Assembly: GCA_003184365.1 (NCBI GenBank)
Contig: NKYR01000013.1
Span: 398,417-462,416, forward strand
DNA: 64,000 nt
Source of the DNA: Evernia prunastri
Lineage: Eukaryota; Ascomycota; Lecanoromycetes; Lecanorales; Parmeliaceae
Direction of reading: 5' to 3'
Shown: piece after piece, positions 45,242 through 55,694 of the stretch
Layout: each line of letters starts with the position of its first letter
Numbering within the stretch: position 1 is the first letter of the stretch
The notes under the pieces: model-generated
What the model was told of the DNA's origin: nothing
The model's database searches: none
What the model saw: the letters and a program-made list of their open reading frames with translations, nothing else
Made by a program: the position numbers and the translations under genes

Positions 45242-46147
45242 AAAGTTCGGATCACTTCTGGCTGAGAAAGCGTTGGCCGTTGGGATGAGGTTGTATGGGC
45301 TGACAGTGGAGAAGTAAGGAATTGCATTCAATGGCTGTAACGGGGAACGTGCTGGAAGACATTCCTTGGGAGAAGAGGCTGTATCTAAAGTTCATTTACA
45401 GTAGCTTTCAATCTTAGTACTAGGGATCTGTTAATTGCGCGGATTGCGACAATTGCAGTGGGCGATATCACGAACTTCCTCGACATCGTGCCGGCACTTA
45501 CGGCCCTTTTTATTTAATGTCAGAAAAGAATTCATTCAGTCTGCCGAAATGATACTCACTCGTCTATCATCATGCCCCAATCCCCTATAACGTTTTGAGT
45601 AGATCAGGGTGAGAGCGGTCATCTACGATAAAGCGTCGAGAGTGTCTGAGTCTTTCGGATACCATGTTCAAATAGAGTCCGTTACAAGTACCGTGCGTAG
45701 AATGGCCGTCAAATTTCCTCCTTCAAGTTATGTAGGCCTGTTTTCCCAGTACCATCACTCGTCAGAAGTCTCCTCTAACGGAGGTAGCTATCGCAAAACT
45801 TGAAAATATAGAAGGAGAGACTTCAAGCTACTTAAGAATGATCGTGCTGAAAGATTTGATGCAATTTTGCAGCGAAGACCAGACAGTGGTAGTGCGAAGA
45901 CAGAACCTGAGTCTATATTCTTAGCCCGTCCCATTTAAGCGAGGCTCGGTTAATAAGTTATGTAGACTTCTCCCGATCTGACGACACCTCGGACGGGAGT
46001 GCTGGTGCGGCGTAAGGTACCTCGGTACTCTACCTCGTCATACTGCCCCGAAACAGATTTGATACATAAGGTAGAAGCGTCCGCTCTCCCTTCACCCGCG
46101 GTCACTCTGTAATTTTATATCTCGAAATTGGCATCTTTTCTTGCAAC
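45242..46147. other. Intergenic, no gene seen
   Basis: 906 bp between the 2EXR pseudogene and the next plus-strand gene. Presumed promoter of the latter; CT/AT-mixed leader near 46090-46147. Confidence 0.4.
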
Positions 46148-47986
46148 ATGAGCGACTACGATTCCGGATACGATCCTAAGTACGGATATAATCGCAATGC
46201 ATTCGCCCATCAGACCCCGGGAACGGCCGTTATGGGTCGTGTGGTGAAGCTTATCGTGACACCAATTGGACTGGTCAGCGAGGCAGTCCATGCCCGCAAA
46301 GACAAACGACGACCTTCCTCAGATGCAGCTGCAAAAGAAGCTGGCTCAAAACCGTCGGCTCGAGAAGATACGAGCTGCAACAGAAAGGCCATCTCCACCG
46401 AAGGTCAAACGGCAAGAAAAGATTCGGCCTATGTCGACGTCCCGCCCGAGGTCGCCGATGAGCTCATTGCGAGCGGCCAAGCGGAGCCAACAGATGGCCA
46501 GGCGCCGACTCATGAGTTGGTTTTAGATGACAAGGATGATGACGGCATGGATCATGACGAAGCAGATTGGGCCCTTGACGAGGCCGCTGCCGAGGGCGAA
46601 GACAAAGAGCCTGCATCAACCAAGGAAGAAGACAGCGAGAATTCAAAGGGGCGAGCTTCAGCGACCGGTAACTTGGCCTCCAAAAAACCCATGCAAAAAC
46701 TCCCCTTTCCAGTCATTCTCCCCAACGTCGCCCCGGTACCAAAACCCGTGGTTTCGTACGTGCCTACTCACCCGTTCTCGAAGAAACTGGTATCTCTCAA
46801 GAAGCATTCCTACGCTTCCTTAAAGAATTTTACAAAGCTGCCCAAGCGTCCCCAATCCTTGACGTTGTTATGATCGCCACCGCGATCGCGGCTGCCTACC
46901 CAGATCCCGTCATTGGCCTTGGGATACAGGCTGTCCAGGTGGCTGTTGGTATTGGGCAGGAAATTCAAGAACGGTACCGCACCAACAAATTCCTGACACA
47001 GGCGAACAAGGACATTTTTATACCGAAAGGTCTGTATGCCATGATCGTCACGTACAAGACTAGTAGTAGCGAGCAGCCAGAGGTTGGTGTAGAGCGGGTA
47101 AATCTAGGCGCTACTGCAGTTGCAAAGTATGGCGGAGATGTCCAGCCAGATACAGCGGCGGCTGAGTCAGGGAGTTCAGGAAAGCCAAAAGCGCTGCAGG
47201 AGGCCAAGGAGAAGCTGAAGCAGCTCCGCGTCGCTAGTGGCGAGACCCACGGCGAGGCAGAGATGCCTGTCACTTGTGCACCGCTCATCTTTCCGGCTCT
47301 TGACGCCGCTGCGGCTGCTCCTACTGCTGCGCAAGAAGGAACCAAAAGCGAAGGCGTAGGAAGTACCCTAAAAGCCAAGTCAAGAAGCGCGTCGAAATTC
47401 GTCAATGACTACTATGATCGCCGAGCACAGGCGTCTTGGGTATGTTCTTGCACCTTTTCACGTATAAACCCCCCTCACCCCCACCACCCAATCTTTGACG
47501 AAATCTCGAAGTACCTAACGGAAGAATCTAACGAACCCAACATAGGCCTATCAGAATCCAACATCCACATTGACCGCTCAAGCAAGCCCCGCGGCGCCAA
47601 AGTTCCGATCGCGCTTTGCAGACCCCAACAACGCAACGAACATGCACTTCTTCACGCTGATCACAGGCGGCAAATTCAAAGCCGAGCCGTAAGGCCCCCC
47701 TTTCCCCCTTTCATCAAACCTCATCATAACGCTCCTCATACCTGTCATTGTGGGCTAACGACATCCCAGGCTGGGTGCGCGCCGTCGTTACGAACGCGCG
47801 CAACGGGAAGCGGCCGAGAAACGCGCACAAGGCATCAGAGAGCGGTCGAGCAAGCGTCTGCTGCAGGAGAACGTGCTCTATCTGATGATTGTGAACATGC
47901 CGACGGAGGAGGAGTTGGCGAAAGCGAAGAGGAACATGCAAGAAACGGAGGAAAAGAAAGCGGCGGGCAAGAAGTCACAAGCTTAG
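46148..47986 (+). pseudogene. Fungal-specific hypothetical gene with a one-base frameshift in exon 1
   Basis: Exons 46148-47439, 47546-47688 and 47770-47986; introns 106 nt (GTATGT...CATAG) and 81 nt (GTAAGG, branch GCTAAC, CCCAG). Frame 1 gives MSDYDSGYDPKYGYNRNAFA, a hydrophobic segment, an acidic linker and KKPMQKLPFPVILP. There the frame slips: the neighbouring frame reads QRRPGTKTRGFVRAYSPVLE and EAFLRFLKEFYKAAQASPIL, the continuation I recall for this family. The slip is at the C run 46720-46723; one lost C explains it. Downstream follow a hydrophobic Gly/Ala segment, IPKGLYAMIVTYK, and a C-terminal ENVLYLMIVNMPTEEEL. With the base restored the protein would be about 600 aa. Function unknown. 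Young pseudogene or homopolymer error. Confidence 0.7.
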
Positions 47987-49100
47987 GAGCACACCAGTCG
48001 TTCAGGTCTCAGTCCTAACCCTGCTTCTCGCACCATGAGTTGCATCATCCATTCACTTGTATGACAGAGTAAAGCGCAGAGTGAGACGTGATTGGACCAT
48101 GTGATAATGACTCTGGTCTCCAAGGAGATAGTATTCACGCTGGAGGGGAGAACGAGTGGTGGAAACAAGGAAAAAATTTAAGACTCATTCGAGTAACAAC
48201 TCGACGTCGATACAATCTTCGCACAATGACAGCGTGAATCTAGGCTTTCGTGATGGCTAGATCGTAGAAAGAGCCCATCAGCAAACTCAACGTGCTCGAT
48301 CATTACCCCAACGTGGAACAGATAGCCCCATCCCAGCCGGGACAAGACCTGGACCCCAGATAGACAGACGGAAATAATCGGGCCCAAAGGAAATAGCGGT
48401 TACATGCGAAAGTGCTCGTTCACGACCACACGGCCCACGCTGCATGTGCATAATGGGTCGACGTCAGCGAGACAGTGAGGTAGGCGGGCGGATATATCCC
48501 ATCAGCAATCTGGAAAAAGAAAAACAAAAAAAACACAAAAAACCCAACAGTGTCGATCTCGCTCGCAATTGCTTCGAAGCGCAAGGGACTACTCGGGTAA
48601 CAGTCTTGGCTCTCGGCTGCTCACAGTAACGTGAAAAATTGCCTTCCCTACCTTACCTATGCCCACAGACGTAGCCGCAACATCTTGTCAGACGGATCGA
48701 TCACAGACACATCTCGTCAGGTGCAAGTTCTCATCTTCCCGGTAAACAACCCCTGACACCATCGCCAGGTATCGGAGTGGCGGTGAAGGTTGATCTAGGA
48801 ATTCACTCATTAGCACGCAACAGCCTCTGTTTCGATTGCCATTTCCATTGGCCGACAGCTTTTTTCCTGATGACGTTCGCCGCAAAAGAGAAGAGGAGCT
48901 TTGTTCGTTATCATGGTATTCTGAATTGCGGTCTGATGGCAGTGGAGGCTGCAATACAAGTCTAGTAGATTACATACGCAGCTCTCTCACCTCTTCGTAT
49001 AGGAAAGATACATGCAACGACGATAGCCAACGAGTCAGGATCCTTTTATTCGTTCCAAATTTCGTAGCAATAGAGCAGCATCCTCAATCTTGAATTGCCC
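47987..49100. other. Intergenic, no gene seen
   Basis: 1.1 kb between convergent 3' ends (frameshifted gene, plus; pyruvate kinase, minus). An A-rich run is present near 48510-48545. No tRNA or coding sequence supported. Confidence 0.45.
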
Positions 49101-50948
49101 TCATACGTCGGTAAGACCCAAGTCCTCCTTTGCAGGGACAATACGGATGGTGTTGGTGTGTCCTTTTCCTCCGCGCCAGCCTTGAACACAGACGACCATA
49201 TCGCCTTCGTTCAGAATGCCAAGGTCAATGGCTTGCTTGATCCCCCACTTGAGTCGGCCGTCGACATCCTCTTGCCAGTCCTCTTCCTTGAAATCTGGCT
49301 TTTTCCTGGGGAACATGAATGGGTACACGCCGCGGTACAAATGTGAATACTGTATCTGGTCAGTGGAGAAGTGCATTGAAAGTGAATTACATACACGAGA
49401 GGCAGTAGCATTGCGAGTGACCATGATGATTGGGCATACGGGACGATATTTCGAGATCATCCGTGCAGAATTGCCACTATGCGAGCGTTAGCGAAATCGT
49501 ACCAGCATCAGCTAGACCGGAGTTATACCTCGTCGTTAGCACAAGGATCGCACCAGCGTTCATCTCCAAGCTGACGCTCACAGCTGACATGGCAGCCGAT
49601 TCTAGCAGACTCACGGGCTTCTCGGTCGTTGCACGCATATCGTTGAATAAGCTGACGTAAGGAATGGCAACCTCGGCCAAGGAGCAGGTGTCATGCATCA
49701 TCGCCACGGATTCTTTAGGGTAGTTGCCTTTGGCAGTCTCACCAGACAGCATAACGCAATCTGCTCCATCGAGTACAGCATTTCCAACATCGCTGACTTC
49801 AGCACGAGTAGGACGAGGGTTGTTAGTCATGGACTCGAGCATCTGGGTTGCACAGATGACGGGCTTTCCAGCGCGGTTGCACTTAGCAATCATCATCTTC
49901 TGCGCGATGAAGACCTGGGCAGGTGCGATCTCAATACCGAGATCACCACGAGCAACCATCACTCCGTCGGTCTCCTTGAGAATCTCATCGAAATTGTTCA
50001 CACCTTGTTGGTTCTCAATCTTGGCGATTATCTGAATGTCTTTTCCGTCTTCACCGAGGACTCTACGAATGTGCTTGATGTCTTCACCACGGCGAATGAA
50101 AGAAGCAAAAACCATGTCCACATTGTTCTTGACCCCAAATCTTAGATCGTTTTGGTCTTTTTCCGAGAGGGCCGGCAGATCAACGTCGGTCTTGGGTAGG
50201 TTGACGCCTTTTTTGGACGATATTCTTCCGTTGTTGATGCATCGACAACGGAGAGTCTTCTCATCAACGACCTTCAGGACCTCGAACGCAAGGATTCCGT
50301 CATCCACATAGATAGTTCGGCCGGCTTCAATAACCTTAGTGATGTTCTTGTAGTCCACGTACCTATCTCGGAATCAGCTTAAACCGAGGCAATCTGGCTA
50401 TCATTTTGCTCACATGTTCTTCTCATCGCAAGCAGTGGCGTACTTCTCGTCGGTTGTTATGTTAATCTCATGGCCTTCGGAGATTGGAATGTCTGCGTCT
50501 CCAACCGTATTACCCGTGCGGATTTCGGGGCCTTTCTATTACACATATCAGCATCGCTGACGCATTGACTTGAATAAGAGCAGCGTCTTGTACTGTATCC
50601 AGCGCAATTGCCAAAGGTCGACCTGGCATTTGGCGCTCGGCCTCTCTGGAGTGATCGATGACGGACTGGTGATATTCGTATGCTCCATGGGAGAAGTTCA
50701 TCCGTACGACATTAAGCCCAGCTTTACGTAGCATATTGATTTTCTCCACGGAATTAGTCTTTGGGCCTTATGCGCAAGTCAGCGAAGCCCATCCAATCCC
50801 GATGTCGGGGCGGAGGTGCAAGCATACCAATAGTGCAGATGATAGATGTACGACGATAATTCGTCTTGGGTTTGAACTCGGTGTTCAAGCTTGAGAGCCA
50901 TTCAATCTGAGTGCGTCCAGAGGACAAGTGATCAAGGGAGTCGGCCAT
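49101..50948 (-). CDS. PYK1: Pyruvate kinase
   Basis: Last step of glycolysis: phosphoenolpyruvate plus ADP to pyruvate plus ATP, cytosolic. Six exons: 50948-50828, 50766-50594, 50535-50414, 50362-49529, 49476-49395 and 49349-49101. The introns are 61, 58, 51, 52 and 45 nt, all GT...AG and in phase, giving 526 aa, the same length I recall for Aspergillus pkiA. Start MADSLDHLSSGRTQIEWL. Active-site blocks: RRTSIICTIGPKT, GLNVVRMNFSHG, KGPEIRTG, the K+/Mg2+ and substrate site IIAKIENQQGVNNFDEIL, MVARGDLGIEI, the family signature AGKPVICATQMLESM, and NPRPTRAEVSDVGNAVLDG. The C-terminal allosteric domain holds LTTSGNSARMISKYRP (fructose-1,6-bisphosphate loop), completed only after splicing, and GWRGGKGHTNTIRIV. 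Confidence 0.97.
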
Positions 50949-51473
50949 GTTGTAGGTAGCTGTGCAAAGTTCTCAAGGGGGCCGGTGAGGAGTTTTGTTC
51001 AGAGGTGTGAGAGATAGAAAGTGAAATACTCGACTGGGATTTTCGGGGTTAATTGTAGGTTGTAAAGAGATGAGAAGTTTTGCGCATATTGTAAGATGTG
51101 TTCGGTGGTGAGAAAAGAAATGTTGAGAAACAACCCCTCTGGGAAGCTCCGAGCTTATCGATACCGTATACCGTACCAAAAAAAATTACGTTCTTACTGT
51201 TGCTCCGTGAGTCCGTCGTACACGGGATAGGTCTAGTTCGATATTGCCGAGGCGGATAGGGCTTAGCGCGGGTCAAGACCTGCGAGTGGGAGCCTCGCAA
51301 GCATCAACAATCATTGAATAGGCTGTCATAACATATATCCCACTGTTCCGAGCTCTACTCTACACGTTTTACAAGAAAAGCTATATCTTTCTCAAAAACT
51401 TACTCCGGCAGATTTTCCGTCCCTATCTTCTCGGTTTGAGTAGGCTCCAGCTCCGCGGCGTCGCACCCTCGTC
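50949..51473. promoter_or_regulatory. Divergent promoter region, pyruvate kinase / candidate 101-aa gene
   Basis: 525 bp. CT-rich stretches on the pyruvate-kinase sense strand near 50990-51120 fit a strong glycolytic promoter with a pyrimidine-rich leader. No specific site is claimed. Confidence 0.45.
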
Positions 51474-51920
51474 ATGGTAAGGCATCCGTACAAACGGACC
51501 GGGCATCTATTGATACTAGGAGTAGTTGGGCCGTTTGACACACTACGCATTCGATGCGGTACTAAGTACGAGTATACGCATTCAGTCAGCCGAACTCAAG
51601 GCTAAAAACATCTACAGTCTCCGCCTTTTTGGCGGGCATCAAACGCTCAACCGGCCTCACGTACGCACATCCCCAGCCCAAGTCTTTCTCCAAAGTCGAA
51701 ACCGAGTCCGTCCTCCCAACATCATTGTCCTTCGAAAAGATGCGTAAAGCTAACGGTGTCCCTAATATGGGAAACCAGCCCCAGGTTCGAATCAGACAAG
51801 ATCTCCGAGAGCAAGGAGCTCAAGAAATGGGTCGATACGTATCTTGGCGTGGGAGAATGGGTGATGGACCAGAGCGTGGCAATATTAGGATCGAGCGGTT
51901 ACTTCGAGAGGAGGCGATGA
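51474..51920 (+). CDS. Candidate 101-residue protein, first exon only ATG
   Basis: Exon 1 would be the ATG at 51474-51476, directly followed by a GTAAGG donor. The 141-nt intron has TACTAAG and ends TCTACAG; exon 2 is 51618-51920. Exon 2 is open for 100 codons in phase 0 and has no usable start of its own at the 5' end. The product begins MSPPFWRASNAQPASRTHIP, is basic and Ser/Pro-rich at first, and ends in a more ordered part, ESKELKKWVDTYLGVGEWVM, then DQSVAILG and an Arg-rich tail. The N-terminal half could be a mitochondrial targeting sequence (basic, hydroxylated, no acids). No family recognised. Support: splice signals, phase, and the protein-like C-terminal half. Confidence 0.45.
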
Positions 51921-52392
51921 TGGGTGCAAAGGCGATATTGGGTTCTCGTTACTGCAGTGGAGTCTAGCCGCCTCAGTACATTTACTGTACAAGGATCTAT
52001 TTTGATGTCTGAAACAAGAGCATGGAGTACCGTAGGACTGGGAGTCTGGCTATGCATCTATTTTCCATGGCTTTGCTTCCTACCGCGCTCTCGGAGTTCT
52101 GCGGGAGAATCACCATGGTTGAGTGCATTGCATTGAAATCTAAAACTCAATTGATACCCCATTAAATCACACAGTGTAGCAAATACTCATGCTTCGTAGT
52201 AGAGCGTGGAAAATAAAGTTGATGCATACCGAAGCTTGAAGCTTCGTATATTCCGTCAGATTCTGAAGGGATTGACTTCTCGATTTCATGGCCAGGACCC
52301 ACATCCTATTTCGAGCATTGTAGCCATGTCTCTTACAGCGCTGGGAGGCACATAGCTGTTCCATTTTCACCTAAGCTCACCTTGCTCAAAGC

Positions 52393-53160
52393 ATGGCAGA
52401 CCAGTACCTACTCCGCGTGACCGCCGGCTCCTCCTACGATACCACCACCCACCAAACGGTACTGGTCAACAAGCCCACCCCAACCAACATATCCACAGCC
52501 ATCTGTGACGCCAAGATCTCTGTCCGGATCCAGAATTATCGTGGTTTACCTCGCAACTCTCCCACTACATCACCGTACTTCTCCCATGCAGGCCACCTGC
52601 ACGACCAGTACAGCATCTCCTTCACACTTCTCCCACACAGATCAATCCCCGGCACCGCCCTCCTCTTCGGTAATAGTTTTGACCGACCAATCCGCGACCG
52701 GCTGCCTCCGGGAACCAGTACCGCATTACGGATCGTGAAATGGGCAATCGACCCGGGGCTGGACGGGGATCTGTACAGCGATACCCCGCACCTCTACGGC
52801 AATGCACTTAGTAGCGTGAATGTTCTACGGGTTGGAGAGAGGGTCGAAGACGGCAAGAGTCTGCCGGAGCCGGTAGGGGAGACGAGTGCGTTGGAGGAGG
52901 GAGGAGATGGTGATGGCGAAGAGTGGCGGGAAAACAGGGATGTGCCGCATACGGGCGATGCGAGGAAGAAGCACTTTCTAACGAAAGGGATGGCAGAGCA
53001 GTGGGAGTGGGAACAGGGCAGGGTCTACGAGTGCGACTTCTTCAATCCATATCTGGATTTTAACAGTGCGTTGGACTTTTCTTGCCAGAAGAGAAAACGT
53101 TCGATGGCGGTTGAAGAAAAGAGGGTGGTCGAAGAACGTTTGCTAACGGTCTATGAGTAG
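52393..53160 (+). CDS. DUF1769 family protein
   Basis: Single exon, 255 aa, ATG 52393 (MADQYLLRVTAGSSYDTTTH). It carries the diagnostic DUF1769 block: SISFTLLPHRSIPGTALLFG, NSFDRPIRDRLPPGTSTALR and IVKWAIDPGLDGDLYSD, then PHLYGNALSSVNVLRV. An acidic, non-conserved insert follows, and the C-terminal block WEWEQGRVYECDFFNPYLDF. The family is widespread in ascomycetes and its members are cytosolic proteins of unknown biochemical role. No intron, signal peptide or membrane segment. All conserved segments are in one frame, so the gene appears intact. Confidence 0.88.
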   Translation: MADQYLLRVTAGSSYDTTTHQTVLVNKPTPTNISTAICDAKISVRIQNYRGLPRNSPTTSPYFSHAGHLHDQYSISFTLLPHRSIPGTALLFGNSFDRPIRDRLPPGTSTALRIVKWAIDPGLDGDLYSDTPHLYGNALSSVNVLRVGERVEDGKSLPEPVGETSALEEGGDGDGEEWRENRDVPHTGDARKKHFLTKGMAEQWEWEQGRVYECDFFNPYLDFNSALDFSCQKRKRSMAVEEKRVVEERLLTVYE

Positions 53161-54347
53161 GCTTCTCCCTTAAGCTTCCAGGCTTTTCCCTGTCGGTGTT
53201 GCCGTATTTAGGAGGAACGGACTATTTGCGGTAGGCTGTCAACACTTCCCTCAGCCACACGCTACCTTGTGCACTTCATATTGCTTATGCGTATCAGGTA
53301 CGTACTCAAAATCAAAGACACGGACGAGGTGCTGTTTGTGGTAGTCTTCTCCCTGCTGCATAGAGAGGATGTGGAGAATGAAGAAGCAGAAGCAAAGAAA
53401 GGAGGTGAAGATAAACATGTGAAAAGCCAAGCAACGGCAGGGGCAAGACATGAAGGCCAGAAAGAATTCGAGCCAGAAGCTGATGACCTAGACTAAGGAG
53501 TGCTCTTACAAGACCCGGATGACACAGCTGCGTGGTCCTAAGCATAATTCTCATCGAAGTCGAAATGCAGTCACATGTCCTCATGTTGACGGTAAGTGTC
53601 TCATGATCTGGCCTGATCAACCGTTCCCTTTCAGCATCTCTTGCTGCATCTTTTTTTGTGCCAAGAACAGTGTTGGTCTAAAATGCCTGGATGAATACCA
53701 CTATCCTGTGCTTGGTATTCTCGCCCTACGGTCATCAGTGGTATGTGTGGAGATGTGATTTTGGTAGCTGATACTCTGCTGGGTGTTCAAATCGCACAAT
53801 GCTTGCAAAGCACAGGCGCGACGAAAGCGTTAGTGAGAAGCGACAAAATCAGCCATACAGCAGTCTGACAGATCATCACTATGTCTTCATGGATATCATT
53901 GCCACGTGAGGGCCGTATGGTTTTAGTAGGTTCACAGAACCGAAAGGCGCTTATGTCAAGACACACTTTGTTCCTCGCCAATGAGCGACAAAAGCAACTA
54001 GATTAGTCAAAACGACATCCTGTAAAGCAATGACGTGATCTCGAACCTCCAGATTGGCGAAAGCTATCTCGCTTCCTGCTCACCCGGCTATGAAACAACA
54101 GCAAAGCTCCGGGAAGGTCTTTTCCATCGTGTGCTTAAGCCAATACAGAATAGCCGCCATGAAAGCCTGTGCGTTTGGTTCGGGAAGGCCAGATCGTCTC
54201 GCTGCGGCATTCCAAAATTAACTAGCCATTCGCCAGCATTCAAAGCCTTATATTTTGATACCCGTCCAAGACGCTAGGGAATAATGACCTTTAACGATGC
54301 AAGGTCCAACGTACTCACCTTTTCCCACCCCAAACTCAAGGCTCAAG
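53161..54347. other. Intergenic, no gene supported
   Basis: 1.2 kb. Open frames of 60-100 codons near 53270-53620 on both strands are complementary shadows with charged low-complexity sequence (Lys/Glu-rich on plus). No RNA gene recognised. Confidence 0.4.
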
Positions 54348-54845
54348 ATGTTTCTCGCATCCTTATTTCTCCTAGCGTCAGGGGCATCAAGCGCAACTCT
54401 ACCCTTGAACATCACAAATCTTGTCCCATACAGCAAACCAGTACCTGCAAGCCTAAACCTCCAGATCAACCCCTTGCCAAATCCCTTCCCCATACCACGC
54501 ACCGATCTAACCATCGAGTGGCATCAACCTCACGGCCTCGATGACATGCCAATAGCCGAAGTCCAGGGCGCTTTCCTCGAATGCAAGACCAGAGCCGAAG
54601 CGTACCTGCACTTCATCGGCGACGGGCCGCTCCCCGACCCTTTCTTTGCTTTTTACAGAAGCGTCGTCGTCATTTTTCGCCACGGTGCTGCAGTCTCCGA
54701 TTTTGTGCTCTACAGCGAGGTCTCTGAAATCCTCATGGCCATGTCGTGGGTAATGTCCGGCGAGGGTTATCGCGAATTGTGGGTGAGGGTGACTCGGACT
54801 GGCGGAGGTCAGGATTTGGGATCGGTATCGGTAAGAGAGACGTGA
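54348..54845 (+). CDS. Small secreted protein, hypothetical
   Basis: I chose ATG 54348 because it starts a signal peptide (MFLASLFLLASGASSA); the frame upstream is non-signal leader. 165 aa in one exon. The mature chain has segments LNLQINPLPNPFPIPRTDLT, AEVQGAFLECKTRAEAYLHF and YSEVSEILMAMSWVMSGEGY with a single Cys, so it is not a classic Cys-rich effector. It looks like a compact globular domain, but I do not recognise the family. Size and secretion would place it among candidate small secreted proteins. An intron at the 3' end cannot be excluded. Confidence 0.6.
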   Translation: MFLASLFLLASGASSATLPLNITNLVPYSKPVPASLNLQINPLPNPFPIPRTDLTIEWHQPHGLDDMPIAEVQGAFLECKTRAEAYLHFIGDGPLPDPFFAFYRSVVVIFRHGAAVSDFVLYSEVSEILMAMSWVMSGEGYRELWVRVTRTGGGQDLGSVSVRET

Positions 54846-55068
54846 GTGCGGTGACTCTACAGCACCACCGTATGGTGAGCCGAGTCGCCCCTTTCAAGAC
54901 CTGCATACCATGCGGTAGGACTGGGACAGAATCAAGGCTAGACTCATCTCTTTGCTTGTTGCGATCTGGTATATTGTCTCTATGCGGTTTGAGGCTATGA
55001 TGGCTAGGCGTAGTCGCAGATGTCGGTAGATTGGTCCAAGCCGGATCCCAGGAGAAACTCACGTCCCT

Positions 55069-55515
55069 CTATTCCACTACTACCAGTCCGTTCAGCTCTT
55101 TCTCCAGCTCTTCCACGCATTCGCAGACCCAATTCTCCTTGCAGACCTCAGACATTTGAATCATAACGTTTGACCACTGCCCATCATTCATTCCATAGCC
55201 CGACCAAACAGGCTGCCGGACGATGAGATGGCTATCTTGAGTGTAGGAAACCAAAAACGCATGGGAAGGATCTCGTAAACCTCGCATAACTGATATATGA
55301 GTACGACCAAGCGGAAATGCAGAGATTGGACATCCGTCAACCACCATGCTTGACAACCTGAATACTTTCGATTTAGCCGTAAAAGCGAGGATGTTGTAAG
55401 GAGAGGAGCGGATTGACTGACGCTCACTATCTAAGCAGTTGCATGGTTGACAGACGAACCCATAATTCTCGCTAAGACGTGAGCTGATATGGCTTGTCAA
55501 CGCACTTCTCCTCAT
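55069..55515 (-). CDS. Hypothetical protein, 148 aa
   Basis: Open frame from ATG 55515 (MRRSALTSHISSRLSENYGF) to the stop at 55069. Balanced composition with six Cys and a plausible ordered C-terminal half (SNVMIQMSEVCKENWVCECV then EELEKELNGL). No domain recognised and no splice evidence. It sits between a secreted-protein gene and a broken duplicated-module gene. Could be a real orphan gene or a chance frame. Confidence 0.35.
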   Translation of the reverse strand: MRRSALTSHISSRLSENYGFVCQPCNCLDSERQSIRSSPYNILAFTAKSKVFRLSSMVVDGCPISAFPLGRTHISVMRGLRDPSHAFLVSYTQDSHLIVRQPVWSGYGMNDGQWSNVMIQMSEVCKENWVCECVEELEKELNGLVVVE

Positions 55516-55694
55516 GGACTAAAACTATGCTGCTGTGATGGGACATTTTCGTAAGGCTGATTCCGACTGATCACGTGATTAATCGCGTCAAGCGCGCCGT
55601 TGCTAGTTTTGTTGCTATCGCGCGGGGAAAACAAACGGTACAAACCACTCACAACTTAACTTTCTTTCCGGATATTTCGAGTTCTTAAACCCAT

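Noticed and set aside
51770..51790. tRNA B-box-like GGTTCGAATC
   Set aside because: No matching A box, acceptor stem or cloverleaf around it; it lies inside an open coding frame.
53269..53620. Lys/Glu-rich plus frame and Leu/His-rich minus frame
   Set aside because: They are complementary shadows of low-complexity DNA, with no leader, signal or domain.
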